Part shown: one piece after another, positions 22,852-30,459 of the stretch | How the letters are laid out: every line of letters begins with the position of its first letter | How positions within the stretch are numbered: the first letter of the stretch is position 1 | The notes under the pieces: model-generated | Told to the model about the DNA's origin: nothing | Databases searched by the model: none | What the model saw: only the letters and a program-made list of their open reading frames with translations | Made by a program: the position numbers and the translations under genes | From: a virus | Virus record (IMG/VR): IMGVR_UViG_3300031578_000067 | Coordinates: 1-47,827 of that record | Reading direction: 5' to 3' (one strand) | Length of the DNA stretch: 47,827 bases

Positions 22852-23131
22852 CACCCGCACCGACGCCGAACTGAACGAACGCATCGCCCGGTGGATATGC
22901 GTCTACCCGCCGCCCGACTACTCCGGCGACCTCAACGTGTGGGGGGACATTTACAACGGGTTCCGTGCTGACAGGTGGACTACCAGTTCAGCATTCCTCA
23001 AGCAACTACTTACAGATTTGGATGTTGGCGATGTTACCGGCGATTACGGCTGGCTCACAATGATATTTTCCACCGCCCGGCAGCGTGCCGAGGCGCTGGT
23101 AGCTGTGATAGAGGGTGCGCCCAAGCCATGA
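22844..23131 (+). CDS. Hypothetical protein, 95 aa
   Basis: ATG at 22844 gives an N-terminus M-T-D-T-R-T-D-A-E-L typical of small phage proteins. A longer upstream start would duplicate the mini membrane gene's codons out of frame. The sequence is acidic with Trp and Tyr. No family. ATGA overlap with the next gene. Confidence 0.6.
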   Translation: MTDTRTDAELNERIARWICVYPPPDYSGDLNVWGDIYNGFRADRWTTSSAFLKQLLTDLDVGDVTGDYGWLTMIFSTARQRAEALVAVIEGAPKP

Positions 23132-23706
23132 GACAAGTGCGGCGCCGAAACAAACCGATCATCGTGGACAGCGAGACGCCGACGTTGGCGCTCCAGGAAT
23201 TGATCCAGTATCACCGAGATCATCGACCACCACTGCCCACCCCGGAACAGCCCCTGCCGAAAGACCTGGCGTCGATCGCCGAAGCATCGCAACTCTGCAG
23301 AATATGCAAAAAGACCATCTACAACCTCATCTCTCGCGGTTTCATTGATGCGTGGGGCACCCGGCGCCTGCGGCGCGTATCCCTGAGCCAACTGATGCCG
23401 CAGACGTCCGTCCGGACCTGGCACACGATGGTCTGCGTGATCTGCCACGCCGAGATCAACGGCCGGCCCGGAGAGCGCACGGGCTGGAGGTCGCTCGAGC
23501 TGTCACCCCGGCGCCAACTGTTCGTCTGCCCGCGGCATTTCCCGCCGAAGCCGGTCTTAGCGGAAGCCACCCCGGCCGTGCGGGATCCGGAACTGCGGGC
23601 GTATCAAGAGGCTACATTACGCTGCTGGGGCGAGATCATCAATCGCGTAATCGAGATGGTCGAATACCAGCCGAAACCGAAAGAGGAGAAAGAAAGCAAT
23701 GCCTAA
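23128..23706 (+). CDS. HTH and zinc-site protein, excisionase-like, 192 aa
   Basis: Residues 48-90 form a MerR/excisionase-type helix-turn-helix (A-S-I-A-E-A-S-Q-L, then K-T-I-Y-N-L-I-S-R-G-F-I-D-A-W-G) as in DNA-directing phage regulators. A zinc site follows (C-V-I-C-H, later C-P-R-H). The C-terminus is a charged helix. It could be a directionality factor for the integrase or a transcription regulator near the end of the early operon. Confidence 0.65.
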   Translation: MRQVRRRNKPIIVDSETPTLALQELIQYHRDHRPPLPTPEQPLPKDLASIAEASQLCRICKKTIYNLISRGFIDAWGTRRLRRVSLSQLMPQTSVRTWHTMVCVICHAEINGRPGERTGWRSLELSPRRQLFVCPRHFPPKPVLAEATPAVRDPELRAYQEATLRCWGEIINRVIEMVEYQPKPKEEKESNA

Positions 23707-24091
23707 TTATCAATCTTGTTCAGTTCCTTTTAGCCCGCTCGACTTGTCGCGTGGGCCGGGGCTGACGGCAACCCAAAAACGAAAGCTAGCTGATGAGGAC
23801 TGCGGCCAAGCAGTCCCCCCTCCCTGCGCGGAGAATCAGAGCCAAGTTCGGAGTGCATTGGGCAGTCTCGAGCAGCATCTGGCTGACCTTACCAATGAAC
23901 TCGTGGGATTAACCGAAGCCCTCGAGCCGGTCATGTTACAAGGTCCCCCACTTTGTACCCAAGAGAAAGAGAAAGAGAAAGTGGACAGGTCTGGATATGT
24001 CCCCCTCGCTGTTCGGATCTGGATGAGTGTAGAGATTGTACAGGGGATCAACGACCTCATTATCCGCCTGCGGGAGAACGTGAGCATCTGA
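23699..24091 (+). CDS. Hypothetical protein, 130 aa
   Basis: It overlaps the previous gene by 8 bases. A flexible N-terminal 50 residues is followed by a helical part (S-L-E-Q-H-L-A-D-L) and a C-terminal amphipathic helix. A run of K-E-K-E-K sits in the middle. No family. Confidence 0.55.
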   Translation: MPNYQSCSVPFSPLDLSRGPGLTATQKRKLADEDCGQAVPPPCAENQSQVRSALGSLEQHLADLTNELVGLTEALEPVMLQGPPLCTQEKEKEKVDRSGYVPLAVRIWMSVEIVQGINDLIIRLRENVSI

Positions 24092-24095
24092 GACC

Positions 24096-24848
24096 ATGGA
24101 CGTCCATGTACTAGCCAGCGGATCCGGAGCGAACTGCATCGCTCTGGTTGAGGGAGAGGCTGCAATCCTCGTGGACTGCGGCCTTCCCCGCGCGGTGCTG
24201 TTCAAGCGGCTGAAAGCGGCCGGCATTGAGCCTGGCCAACTCCGCGCGATCTTCGTTACCCACGAGCACGGCGACCATGCGGCCGGGGTGAGGAGCGTGG
24301 CCGGCGGGTTGCAGATCCCGGTCTACGCAAGTCAGGGAACCCTCGAAGCGCTCAATCTCACAGGACTGGTACAAAGTTTTGCTCTCCATCGAGACATGGA
24401 GTTGCTAGCTCCGTTTGGCGGTCCTGAAGTATGGGTTGATTCTTTCCCTGTGAGTCACAATGCCGCTGAGCCTCGAGGTTTCCGCTTCCGCCGGGGGGCC
24501 TACCATCGGTGGGACGTGGCGATCATCCTGGATTCCGGCAGCATCCCGGTACCGCAGGCCCGCGACGTGTCGACGCTCGTGATCGACTGCAACTACGACG
24601 AGGATGTCCTGGCCACCTGCGAATACGATGCGGCCCTGAAATGCCGCGTCTCCGACAACCATTTGAGCAACGACCAGGTGGGAGAGTTCCTGGCAGGATG
24701 CAACACCACGCCGGAGACGGTGATCCTGGCCCATGTGTCCGCGGTCTCCAACCGCCGGGAGCTGGTGGAGGCGATGTTCATCGTGGCCCGGGAACGGCGA
24801 AAGGTGTTGGTAGCGCCCGCAGACGGCGGGCTCAAGGTGACGATATGA
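24096..24848 (+). CDS. Metallo-beta-lactamase-fold hydrolase, YycJ/WalJ-like
   Basis: The 250-residue product has the metal motif T-H-E-H-G-D-H (55-61) after an N-terminal S-G-S-G-A-N-C and V-D-C-G-L, plus S-H-N, D-C-N-Y-D and D-N-H-L-S-N motifs and a final A-H-V-S. This order matches the YycJ/WalJ branch, single-domain enzymes thought to act on nucleic acids or phosphodiesters. Length is normal for the family. Such genes occur in phage replication operons, where a nuclease role is likely. Confidence 0.85.
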   Translation: MDVHVLASGSGANCIALVEGEAAILVDCGLPRAVLFKRLKAAGIEPGQLRAIFVTHEHGDHAAGVRSVAGGLQIPVYASQGTLEALNLTGLVQSFALHRDMELLAPFGGPEVWVDSFPVSHNAAEPRGFRFRRGAYHRWDVAIILDSGSIPVPQARDVSTLVIDCNYDEDVLATCEYDAALKCRVSDNHLSNDQVGEFLAGCNTTPETVILAHVSAVSNRRELVEAMFIVARERRKVLVAPADGGLKVTI

Positions 24849-25159
24849 GCGAGAGATGGAGGCCGTCCCCCCAGGGCACGCTAGATCAATTACTGAACAG
24901 CATTGAGCAGCAATTGAACTATACCGATCACCTCATCGTGACGAGTACGTTTTTGCACACGTTCGATTCTGATGAACGCGATGAAAGGACTGACTTCATC
25001 TCCGCCGCGATGGCTATCAAGGACGGTCGTCGACCGGACTTCTCCTACTTGGAGTCGATCAAAGAAAAGTGGGAAAAGGGTCTGAAGGAACGGCAGCTTG
25101 TTGCGGAATACTGGCCAGCCTCTGCGACCTACCGTGTCCGACGCCAAACAAAAGGGTGA
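24845..25159 (+). CDS. Hypothetical helical protein, 104 aa
   Basis: ATGA overlap with the hydrolase. Acidic, helical, with a C-terminal basic tail. No family recognised. Part of the end of the early operon. Confidence 0.6.
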   Translation: MSERWRPSPQGTLDQLLNSIEQQLNYTDHLIVTSTFLHTFDSDERDERTDFISAAMAIKDGRRPDFSYLESIKEKWEKGLKERQLVAEYWPASATYRVRRQTKG

Positions 25160-25163
25160 CGAT

Positions 25164-25472
25164 ATGAATCAAGAAAACTTTCAACAATTGGACGAAAATG
25201 CGACACGCCGATATCAGGAGATGTATCTCGATCGCCACCTGAAGGCGCAGGCCGCCATCCAGACGGAATTGACTGAGATGGTTGAGCAGGAGAAGGCTTT
25301 CATCCTCACCGACGAGGAAGAGCGCCTCCTGCGATGCTTCCGGCAATTCCGCGCCCGCAACATCAAGCCGGGGGCCGTATTCAAATGGCAAACGCATCCC
25401 GAGGCCGGCGTGATTCTGGCACCGAAGGAAGGCGTGCTAGTCAGGGATCCGAGCGATCTGAATGAGACGTGA
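25164..25472 (+). CDS. Hypothetical helical protein, 102 aa
   Basis: ATG at 25164 four bases after the previous stop. The first 70 residues are charged helix (E-M-V-E-Q-E-K-A-F). A small beta end follows. It is the last gene of the rightward early operon and converges on the leftward operon across about 70 bases. Confidence 0.6.
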   Translation: MNQENFQQLDENATRRYQEMYLDRHLKAQAAIQTELTEMVEQEKAFILTDEEERLLRCFRQFRARNIKPGAVFKWQTHPEAGVILAPKEGVLVRDPSDLNET

Positions 25473-25473
25473 G

Positions 25474-25504
25474 CAAAGAAAAGCCCCGGACCGAAGCCCG
25501 GGGC
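25474..25504 (-). terminator. Intrinsic terminator of the leftward operon
   Basis: Read leftward: GCCCCGG (25504-25498), loop GCTTCGGT, CCGGGGC (25489-25483), then TTTTCTTT. The stem is perfect and GC-rich with a T tract only in the leftward direction, immediately after the last leftward gene. It may also slow rightward polymerase. Confidence 0.85.
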
Positions 25505-25543
25505 CGCTGATTCTCTCCTTTCCTTTCCCTTGCTGCGGGTCGT

Positions 25544-25693
25544 CTAATCCGCCGCCGTGTGCCCGCTACCACGGCGCGGCGGGTCCTGAGCCGCTAGGGA
25601 CGGCGTGAAGCTGCCGATTAAGATCGTCAAGATAGCGTTGAGTATCTTCACCGGCATACGGCGCCCGAGGCGAACTCTGAATGACCCAACCAT
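25544..25693 (-). CDS. Small membrane or exported peptide, 49 aa
   Basis: A leftward ATG at 25693 preceded by AAAGGGGGTG opens 49 codons with an Arg-rich start, a hydrophobic helix (I-L-N-A-I-L-T-I-L-I-G-S-F) and S-L-A-A, resembling a signal peptide. It is the last gene before the terminator. No family. Confidence 0.5.
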   Translation of the reverse strand: MVGSFRVRLGRRMPVKILNAILTILIGSFTPSLAAQDPPRRGSGHTAAD

Positions 25694-25707
25694 CGCATCA
25701 CCCCCTT

Positions 25708-25911
25708 TCATTCGTCCCACTGCTCTATGAGATCGTCGGTCCCATGCACCGCCAGATCCATATTGTCTGCTGTGATCGTCAAGGCTTCCCCGGTGGAAAA
25801 CGTAAGCGTAACCTCAACGTAGGGATACAGGGACAAGTCACCATGCCGCTTAGTCTCAACGCAGGAAAGCTTTTTGCCAATCAAGGCCCGGAAATTTTCG
25901 ATATTCTTCAT
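25708..25911 (-). CDS. Hypothetical protein, 67 aa
   Basis: Leftward ATG at 25911 overlaps the integrase stop (ATGA) and has GGAAGG upstream. Beta-rich, acidic, ending I-E-Q-W-D-E. A longer reading would lie inside integrase codons and is rejected. Function unknown. Confidence 0.6.
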   Translation of the reverse strand: MKNIENFRALIGKKLSCVETKRHGDLSLYPYVEVTLTFSTGEALTITADNMDLAVHGTDDLIEQWDE

Positions 25912-26795
25912 CCTTCCACCCCCAGATAGTCGCAGGCCGGGTGCTCCAGGTCCAGGTCGGTCGCCAGATACCGTTCCGTCGTCGCCTGGGCCGAGTGCCC
26001 GTAGGTCTTCTGGATCTGCCGGATGTCGGCGCCGCCCTTGAGCCCCAGCTTGCCGAACGTCCGCCGCAGATCGTGCGGCGCGCACTCGAAGCCCAACTGC
26101 TCTGCGTAGCCCTTCACCACCCAGTAAATCCCCGAGTCCGTCATGCCGCGCCCGTTCGAGCGCCCGGCTTTATTCACTGGCCGCAGAACCGGCCCTTCTG
26201 TGATCTCAGCCGCTTCCAACCACTCGAGCACGCGCTCGTGAGCCCACGCCGGCATCGGTACGGTTCGCACCCGGCCGCCCTTGCCGATCAGATCATGGAT
26301 GACCGCCCGGCCGTCGAGCACTTGGATGTGCTCCACTGTCACCGCCGCGGCCTCGGCCCGGCGCAAGGCACACCCGAAAAGAAGGGCAAGGAGAGCCCGG
26401 TCCCGCTTGCCGCGTGGGTGAGCACCGTCCGGGGCCTGCAACAGCGACTGGGCCTGCTCCTGCGAGAGCCAGTGGCCCATCCTCACGCCATGCTGGCGTA
26501 TCCCCGGGATAGAGGTAATGCTCTGCACGTCCTGGTGCGCCATGCCCCGCGCGCCCGCTTCCTTGGCCAGCAGCTTGATCGCGGTGAGATGCTGATTGAT
26601 CGTCACCGCCGATGCGCCCTTGTGCCGCAGGTGATCGAGATAGGCCAGCACAGTATCCCGGCTGAAGCTGGCTTGCCCCGCGTCCTCTGTCCACGCGAGG
26701 AACGCCCGCAGGCCCCGGCTGTACGTGCGCCGCGTGTGAGGCGACGCGACCGCCCTAATTGTGAGCGGCACCAGTGCTGTCGTTTTCGTGTCCAT
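25908..26795 (-). CDS. Tyrosine recombinase (phage integrase)
   Basis: The 295-residue product has an N-terminal SAM-like core-binding domain (H-T-R-R-T-Y-S-R-G-L-R-A-F then L-A-Y-L-D-H-L) and the catalytic domain with R145 (C-A-L-R-R-A-E), K172 (G-K-G-G-R-V-R), H241-x2-R244 (H-D-L-R-R-T-F), H267 (Y-G-H-S) and nucleophile Y276 (E-R-Y-L). All catalytic positions are present and the length is XerD-like. It would integrate the phage or resolve multimers. No obvious attachment site is visible beside it. Confidence 0.92.
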   Translation of the reverse strand: MDTKTTALVPLTIRAVASPHTRRTYSRGLRAFLAWTEDAGQASFSRDTVLAYLDHLRHKGASAVTINQHLTAIKLLAKEAGARGMAHQDVQSITSIPGIRQHGVRMGHWLSQEQAQSLLQAPDGAHPRGKRDRALLALLFGCALRRAEAAAVTVEHIQVLDGRAVIHDLIGKGGRVRTVPMPAWAHERVLEWLEAAEITEGPVLRPVNKAGRSNGRGMTDSGIYWVVKGYAEQLGFECAPHDLRRTFGKLGLKGGADIRQIQKTYGHSAQATTERYLATDLDLEHPACDYLGVEG

Positions 26796-27039
26796 GCTGC
26801 TGCCTTTCAATCTCTTCCTTGGTCGGCCACACGACCTCGCCGTGCTCCGCGTGGAACACGAGATGGTCGCCGGGATCCGTGATCCGGACCTCGAGCCCGT
26901 CGTCGATGTGCGATCGCACCATGAAACGCACGCCAGCACCATTCAAAACCTCTTCGGACTCGATCTCGATTGGCCTATCGTGCATTCCATCCGCCCCGTA
27001 CAAGTAGAGAAACATTGGGAAATTTGATCTTGGCATCAT
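26755..27039 (-). CDS. Hypothetical protein upstream of integrase, 94 aa
   Basis: ATG at 27039 with AAAGGAG upstream; the 3' end overlaps integrase by 41 bases. Beta-rich N-terminus, then a His/Asp/Asn-rich tail. No family. Coupled expression with integrase is likely. Confidence 0.6.
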   Translation of the reverse strand: MMPRSNFPMFLYLYGADGMHDRPIEIESEEVLNGAGVRFMVRSHIDDGLEVRITDPGDHLVFHAEHGEVVWPTKEEIERQQHGHENDSTGAAHN

Positions 27040-27056
27040 GTCTCCTTTCCAACCCT

Positions 27057-27093
27057 CCCCACTCCGCCCTCATCGAAGGCGGAGCAGGCGGGG
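27057..27093 (-). other. Intergenic stem-loop (leftward operon family, weaker member)
   Basis: CTCCGCC (27062-27068) pairs with GGCGGAG (27078-27084), with an outer CCCC/GGGG (27057-27060 with 27090-27093). It sits between a stop codon and the ribosome site of the next gene, like the elements at 28.8-31.8 kb. Confidence 0.45.
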
Positions 27094-27105
27094 CACCCGC
27101 AGGGG

Positions 27106-27351
27106 TCAGTCAGTCCTAACGGTGTGGACCGGCAGAACCTCAACAGCCGGGGCGGCACTCTCAGCTTGTGCAGCCTTGACCATTTCGAAGTACTCCTCGT
27201 GGTACTCCAGTGAGCACCCGCCGCGATCCCCGCGGAATTTGACGATGATGTTGTGCTCGCCATCCGGCATGGTGCTGGCTATCATGGCGACGACTTCCGC
27301 CGGATCAATCAGCGCCGTCTCGCCCTTTCTCGTTTTGAATTCAAGTAGCAT
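27106..27351 (-). CDS. Hypothetical protein, 81 aa
   Basis: ATG at 27351 with AAGGAA upstream. The sequence has beta strands (L-L-E-F-K-T-R-K-G-E-T-A-L-I) and an acidic helix, resembling small phage beta-barrel proteins. No family. Member of the leftward operon. Confidence 0.6.
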   Translation of the reverse strand: MLLEFKTRKGETALIDPAEVVAMIASTMPDGEHNIIVKFRGDRGGCSLEYHEEYFEMVKAAQAESAAPAVEVLPVHTVRTD

Positions 27352-27362
27352 TGTGTTCCTTC

Positions 27363-27989
27363 TTACGCAGCCTTCCGGCCGCTCTCCTTGCCCATCCTAT
27401 ACCAGCAGCTTCCGCGGTGGCGCAACGCTCGACCGCAGGGACACCGCAAATCCGTGTCAAGACCCATCTGGCGCCGCACGGCCAACGCCTTCTGATACCA
27501 GTTGTCGCCGGCGCCGTGGCTTATACCCAACCGCCGGCACGCCTCCGCGACCGGCACGCCTTCCTGAAACACCAGCCGCACGAATGCCGGCTTCTTTGAT
27601 TGTGTCGGGTGGTGGATCCCACCGCGGAATATCCGGTCCAGCACAAAACTCCGCCGACACCCTCTACTCTTGCACCGCCAGACCTGGGTACCCGCAGAGT
27701 TCCGGCCCCGGCTCTCCGTTGTCCCGCCGCAGTAGATGCACGCGGGATTCTCGAGCCAGGCCGCTACGCGATGCTTGGCAAATATCATCTCCCACAAAGC
27801 GTTGAGCAGGTGATCGTGTGCCTCGTCTTCATCCCGGGCCCACACAATCAGCGTGCCCGCCGCATCGGGTGCGTGGAGTTCCCAGCGCCGCGCCCCCGCA
27901 TACTGTTTGTTGAGCTGGTGCCGCAAGGATTCGCACCCCCGGCCACTCGGCCGCCGCTCGTTGTATTCGATGTCAAAGTAGCCCCCCAT
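27363..27989 (-). CDS. Zinc-ribbon plus HTH protein, transposase-like DNA-binding part
   Basis: ATG at 27989 with AAGGAG upstream gives 208 residues. A zinc ribbon (C-I-Y-C-G-G, then C-K-S-R-G-C at about 80-100) is followed by a basic helix and an HTH (V-A-E-A-C-R-R-L-G-I-S-H), then another Cys cluster (C-P-C-G). This resembles the DNA-binding front of IS1-type transposases, but no DDE catalytic domain or terminal repeats follow. More likely a phage regulator than a mobile element. Confidence 0.65.
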   Translation of the reverse strand: MGGYFDIEYNERRPSGRGCESLRHQLNKQYAGARRWELHAPDAAGTLIVWARDEDEAHDHLLNALWEMIFAKHRVAAWLENPACIYCGGTTESRGRNSAGTQVWRCKSRGCRRSFVLDRIFRGGIHHPTQSKKPAFVRLVFQEGVPVAEACRRLGISHGAGDNWYQKALAVRRQMGLDTDLRCPCGRALRHRGSCWYRMGKESGRKAA

Positions 27990-28059
27990 CTTCCTAATCT
28001 CCTTCCTGCATGAGAGCAGGCCCAAGCGGGCGACCCGCGCCGCCCGATCAGGTCCGTAC

Positions 28060-28305
28060 TCACGCTCCAATCCGCTTTCGCCGCCGCCCGCCCGCACGCT
28101 TCGGCACGCTCACCCCGTGTGCCGCCGCCAGACGCTTCAGGCCCAGGGAGAAGATGCTTTCCCAGTCCACCGACACCCGTTCGGTACGAGTGCCCGCCCT
28201 CCAGAGCTCGATGTATCGATCGTGGATCTCCACATTCAGCAGCCGCCCGCGATCCTTCACCGCCGTCTGCCGCTTCAAGGTCTTTCCTTCGCCTAACGTG
28301 GTCAT
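28060..28305 (-). CDS. Small basic protein, 81 aa
   Basis: ATG at 28305 with AAAGGAG upstream. It contains V-E-I-H-D-R-Y-I-E-L-W-R-A-G and ends in a strongly basic R-A-G-G-R-R-R-K-R tail, suggesting nucleic-acid binding. No family recognised. Confidence 0.6.
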   Translation of the reverse strand: MTTLGEGKTLKRQTAVKDRGRLLNVEIHDRYIELWRAGTRTERVSVDWESIFSLGLKRLAAAHGVSVPKRAGGRRRKRIGA

Positions 28306-28318
28306 AAGACTACTCCTT

Positions 28319-28435
28319 TCAGCCATACTGCACAATGCACACCAGCGCCAGCGCCACGGCTACCGCTACCGCCAGAGGCCACATGAGGCCACCATCTGGC
28401 CGATAGGATCCGCGGCGATGCGCCCAAACAATCAT
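28319..28435 (-). CDS. Mini membrane protein, 38 aa
   Basis: The leftward ATG at 28435 overlaps the previous stop (ATGA). After a basic start, an Ala/Val/Leu helix of about 20 residues runs almost to the C-terminus. Confidence 0.5.
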   Translation of the reverse strand: MIVWAHRRGSYRPDGGLMWPLAVAVAVALALVCIVQYG

Positions 28436-28656
28436 CGGAACCACCCCCGGCGCCGCGGCTTCTGCCCGGGAAGCGAGTACCCGGACTCCCGCCACTCGCC
28501 CGCCAGCTCGTCGAGGTGGGGCGTGATCGTCTGCCGCTCGGCCGTGCCCGCGTAGAATGGATTGCGCCGCTTGTCTCGCTGGCGGTCGATTTCATCGAGG
28601 ATCATCACCCCGACTTTCAGCCGCTCCGCTGTCGTCATGCGATCGGCTGGTGTCAT
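28432..28656 (-). CDS. Hypothetical helical protein, 74 aa
   Basis: ATG at 28656 overlaps the stop of a 13-codon leader (ATGA). Charged helix (E-R-L-K-V-G-V-M-I-L-D-E-I-D-R-Q-R) and a basic end. No family. Confidence 0.55.
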   Translation of the reverse strand: MTPADRMTTAERLKVGVMILDEIDRQRDKRRNPFYAGTAERQTITPHLDELAGEWRESGYSLPGQKPRRRGWFR

Positions 28657-28694
28657 GGCCGGCCACCCTTTGCCGTAGTACAATGTCCTTGCAT
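28653..28694 (-). CDS. Possible 13-aa leader peptide
   Basis: GAGGAG is placed correctly for an ATG at 28694, which opens 13 codons and stops in an ATGA overlap with the next start. The downstream gene has no strong site of its own, so it is probably translated by coupling through this leader. Confidence 0.4.
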   Translation of the reverse strand: MQGHCTTAKGGRP

Positions 28695-28766
28695 CGTGTT
28701 GTCTCCTCAAGATTGCCCGATGTGCGGGCCGGTTATCTTGGCAGGTTCCCGGCCCGGTTACTAGAG

Positions 28767-28813
28767 CTAACCGCTCTCCCCGCACCCTCATAACGCGCGG
28801 GGGCAGGGGTTAG
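28767..28813 (-). other. Intergenic stem-loop E8
   Basis: CTAACCGCTCTCCCCGC (28767-28783) pairs with GCGGGGGCAGGGGTTAG (28797-28813) at 14 of 17 positions plus one wobble. The upstream gene's stop codon (28810-28812) is part of the stem. Same family as the elements at 29.1-31.8 kb. Confidence 0.6.
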
Positions 28814-29121
28814 ACCACTTCATCCGGTATTACCGCAGGCGGCAGGCCGCTATTTTCAACGCTCACATGGTTGTGGCCAAGCCCAATCCAGTAGGCCACA
28901 ATCGCGGCACCCTTCGGTGTTAGCTTCCACCAGCACATAGCGCCGGGGTTCGGCTTCTGTGCGTGTTCCATGTATCCACCCTGAACGGCCTGCTTGTATT
29001 CTGTGGCGCACCCAAGGCCAGTCCATTGCTTGAGAATGCTCTGCTTGTCATTGCCATTGAATCGGCAGCGACGGCGAAGCGCCTCTGCAAGAACACTGTG
29101 TTCTTTTGTCCGTAGTATCAT
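28810..29121 (-). CDS. Hypothetical protein, 103 aa, winged-helix-like
   Basis: ATG at 29121 preceded by GGGAGGATTGGACG. The sequence alternates helices with K-L-T-P-K-G-A-A-I-V-A-Y-W, a typical winged-helix wing, so DNA binding is possible. No family name. Confidence 0.6.
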   Translation of the reverse strand: MILRTKEHSVLAEALRRRCRFNGNDKQSILKQWTGLGCATEYKQAVQGGYMEHAQKPNPGAMCWWKLTPKGAAIVAYWIGLGHNHVSVENSGLPPAVIPDEVV

Positions 29122-29139
29122 CGTCCAATCCTCCCTTCT

Positions 29140-29185
29140 CTAACCGCTCTCCCAGCGCCCCTCCAAGCGCCGGGGCAGGGGTTAG
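29140..29185 (-). other. Intergenic stem-loop E7
   Basis: The 19-base arms 29140-29158 (CTAACCGCTC then TCCCAGCGC) and 29167-29185 pair at about 14 positions. The stop codon of the upstream gene (29182-29184) lies in the stem, and the next ribosome site follows directly. Confidence 0.6.
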
Positions 29186-29397
29186 GCAGTCAGGCAACTT
29201 CTCAGGATGCCAATCATCCGGCGTTGTTCACCGGCTACGGCGCGCGCTCCACTGTCACCGTCAGAGTCTTTCTCGTTTTGCTTGGCATGTCGCCTGAGGT
29301 CCGCGATGATGCCAATCAATGGATTACAGACCGGGCAATTAGGATCGACTCCCGGCTTGTGTGTTGCGCTTCTATGTAGTTGTTCTGCGAGTTTCAT
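29182..29397 (-). CDS. Hypothetical protein, 71 aa
   Basis: ATG at 29397 after GGAGGATTGGACG, the same leader as the 103-aa gene. It has a C-P-V-C-N-P knuckle and His residues near the N-terminus, then a long charged helix. Possibly zinc-binding. Confidence 0.55.
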   Translation of the reverse strand: MKLAEQLHRSATHKPGVDPNCPVCNPLIGIIADLRRHAKQNEKDSDGDSGARAVAGEQRRMIGILRSCLTA

Positions 29398-29411
29398 CGT
29401 CCAATCCTCCA

Positions 29412-29442
29412 CCACTCCCCCAGCCGGGCCACGGGGGAGCGG
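29412..29442 (-). other. Intergenic stem-loop E6
   Basis: CTCCCCC (29415-29421) pairs perfectly with GGGGGAG (29433-29439), extended by mismatched flanks. It is placed between a stop and a ribosome site, but here the stop codon is outside the stem. Confidence 0.55.
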
Positions 29443-29449
29443 TCGAATA

Positions 29450-29770
29450 TCAGGCGGATGTTAACTCCATCGGACCGCCCACGATCTCGCATTCGCCAGC
29501 GTGGATTGTCTTGCGCCACTCATCGTCGCCGATCTTACAGGAGTGACACCAGGCCGAACAGCCATTGTCAATCCATAGCGACTCAGCAATCCCGCCGCCG
29601 CGTCTGGACTTCAGGTAGTACACTGTTCCTCCCTCCAGCCCTTCCGGCATGGTTTCCAGTTCTCCGAAGCAGACCACGGTTCCGCCGATGCTCCGCATGA
29701 TCTCTCTTAGCGCGTATCCTTGCGAAAAGGGTAACGGCTTCTCCAGATTGAATAATCTCGCTTGCAGCAT
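29450..29770 (-). CDS. Hypothetical protein, 106 aa
   Basis: ATG at 29770 preceded by GGAGGGG, one base after the upstream stop. Two Cys (C-S-A-W-C-H-S-C) cluster near residue 80. Beta-rich N-terminus. No family recognised. Confidence 0.6.
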   Translation of the reverse strand: MLQARLFNLEKPLPFSQGYALREIMRSIGGTVVCFGELETMPEGLEGGTVYYLKSRRGGGIAESLWIDNGCSAWCHSCKIGDDEWRKTIHAGECEIVGGPMELTSA

Positions 29771-29771
29771 T

Positions 29772-29981
29772 TCATCCCCTCCAGGCCCAAGTCTTTTCTC
29801 CAATGCATTTCCAACCAGGGGACGACCACCCCACCAGCTCTCTGTCCCTGGTTTCCCATCGCGTATCGTACGGACGGGAAACGGGCATTATGCAGCGCTT
29901 GTCAGCGTACAAGATAGCGAAAAACTCCGCCTTTGTAACCTGCCTCATCCCGTCTGGTACTTGTGCTGCTTCGGTTTGCAT
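29772..29981 (-). CDS. Hypothetical protein, 69 aa
   Basis: ATG at 29981 with GGAGG at good spacing. A K-A-E-F-F-A-I-L-Y helix is followed by a Trp-rich C-terminus. No family. Confidence 0.55.
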   Translation of the reverse strand: MQTEAAQVPDGMRQVTKAEFFAILYADKRCIMPVSRPYDTRWETRDRELVGWSSPGWKCIGEKTWAWRG

Positions 29982-30000
29982 TCTCGTATCCTCCATTCGG

Positions 30001-30054
30001 TTAGTACCGCTCACTCCACCGCATCCCCAGGACGCGGCAGAGTCAAAGGTCTAA
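30001..30054 (-). other. Intergenic stem-loop E5
   Basis: Outer TTAG/CTAA with ACC/GGT (30001-30008 with 30048-30054), then ACTC/GAGT, then CCGC-A-TCC with GGA-C-GCGG. The upstream stop codon (30051-30053) is in the outer stem. Confidence 0.5.
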
Positions 30055-30386
30055 TGGAGCAAGTCTCCCAGCCCCACGGTCACAAACCGCGCCTTCAGAG
30101 CCTCATTGAAACCGGGGTCAATCCCTTTGAAGCGGTGCCCCTGGTCCTCATTCCACTGTTTGATCCCCCGTATTTCAGCGGAGAATTCAGCATCGGTTTC
30201 GGCGGTCCGCTTGGTTACGTCGCCCTCACAATACGTCACGATCAGGCGTCGTTCAGGGTTCGCCCATGTGCCGAAGTACCAAGCGTCCTGATCCGTATCC
30301 ACTTGGGCGAATCCGCGAGCGATGGTACACAGCTTGAAGTCGTACAAGTACCGATCAGCGTTCATGAAAGTTTTAACCGTTTGCAT
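30051..30386 (-). CDS. Hypothetical protein, 111 aa
   Basis: ATG at 30386 with GGAGG upstream. Beta-rich core with W-Y-F-G-T-W and V-T-Y-C; C-terminal helix. No family. Confidence 0.6.
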   Translation of the reverse strand: MQTVKTFMNADRYLYDFKLCTIARGFAQVDTDQDAWYFGTWANPERRLIVTYCEGDVTKRTAETDAEFSAEIRGIKQWNEDQGHRFKGIDPGFNEALKARFVTVGLGDLLH

Positions 30387-30406
30387 TTCATTCCTCCATT
30401 CAGAAT

Positions 30407-30459
30407 CTAATCGCCTCACAGCTCCCCACTGCCACCAATGGGGAGATAGAGGGGACTAG
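30407..30459 (-). other. Intergenic stem-loop E4
   Basis: Inner CTCCCCA/TGGGGAG (30422-30428 with 30439-30445) is perfect. An outer nine-base stem with two mismatches starts at the stop codon (30456-30458). Confidence 0.6.

Noticed and set aside
25941-26882. Rightward 313-codon frame opposite the integrase
   Set aside because: It mirrors a well-supported integrase; GC-rich third positions keep the opposite strand open.
27363-27989. Insertion sequence with a transposase
   Set aside because: Only the zinc-ribbon and HTH part resembles a transposase; no DDE domain, terminal inverted repeats or target duplication are seen.
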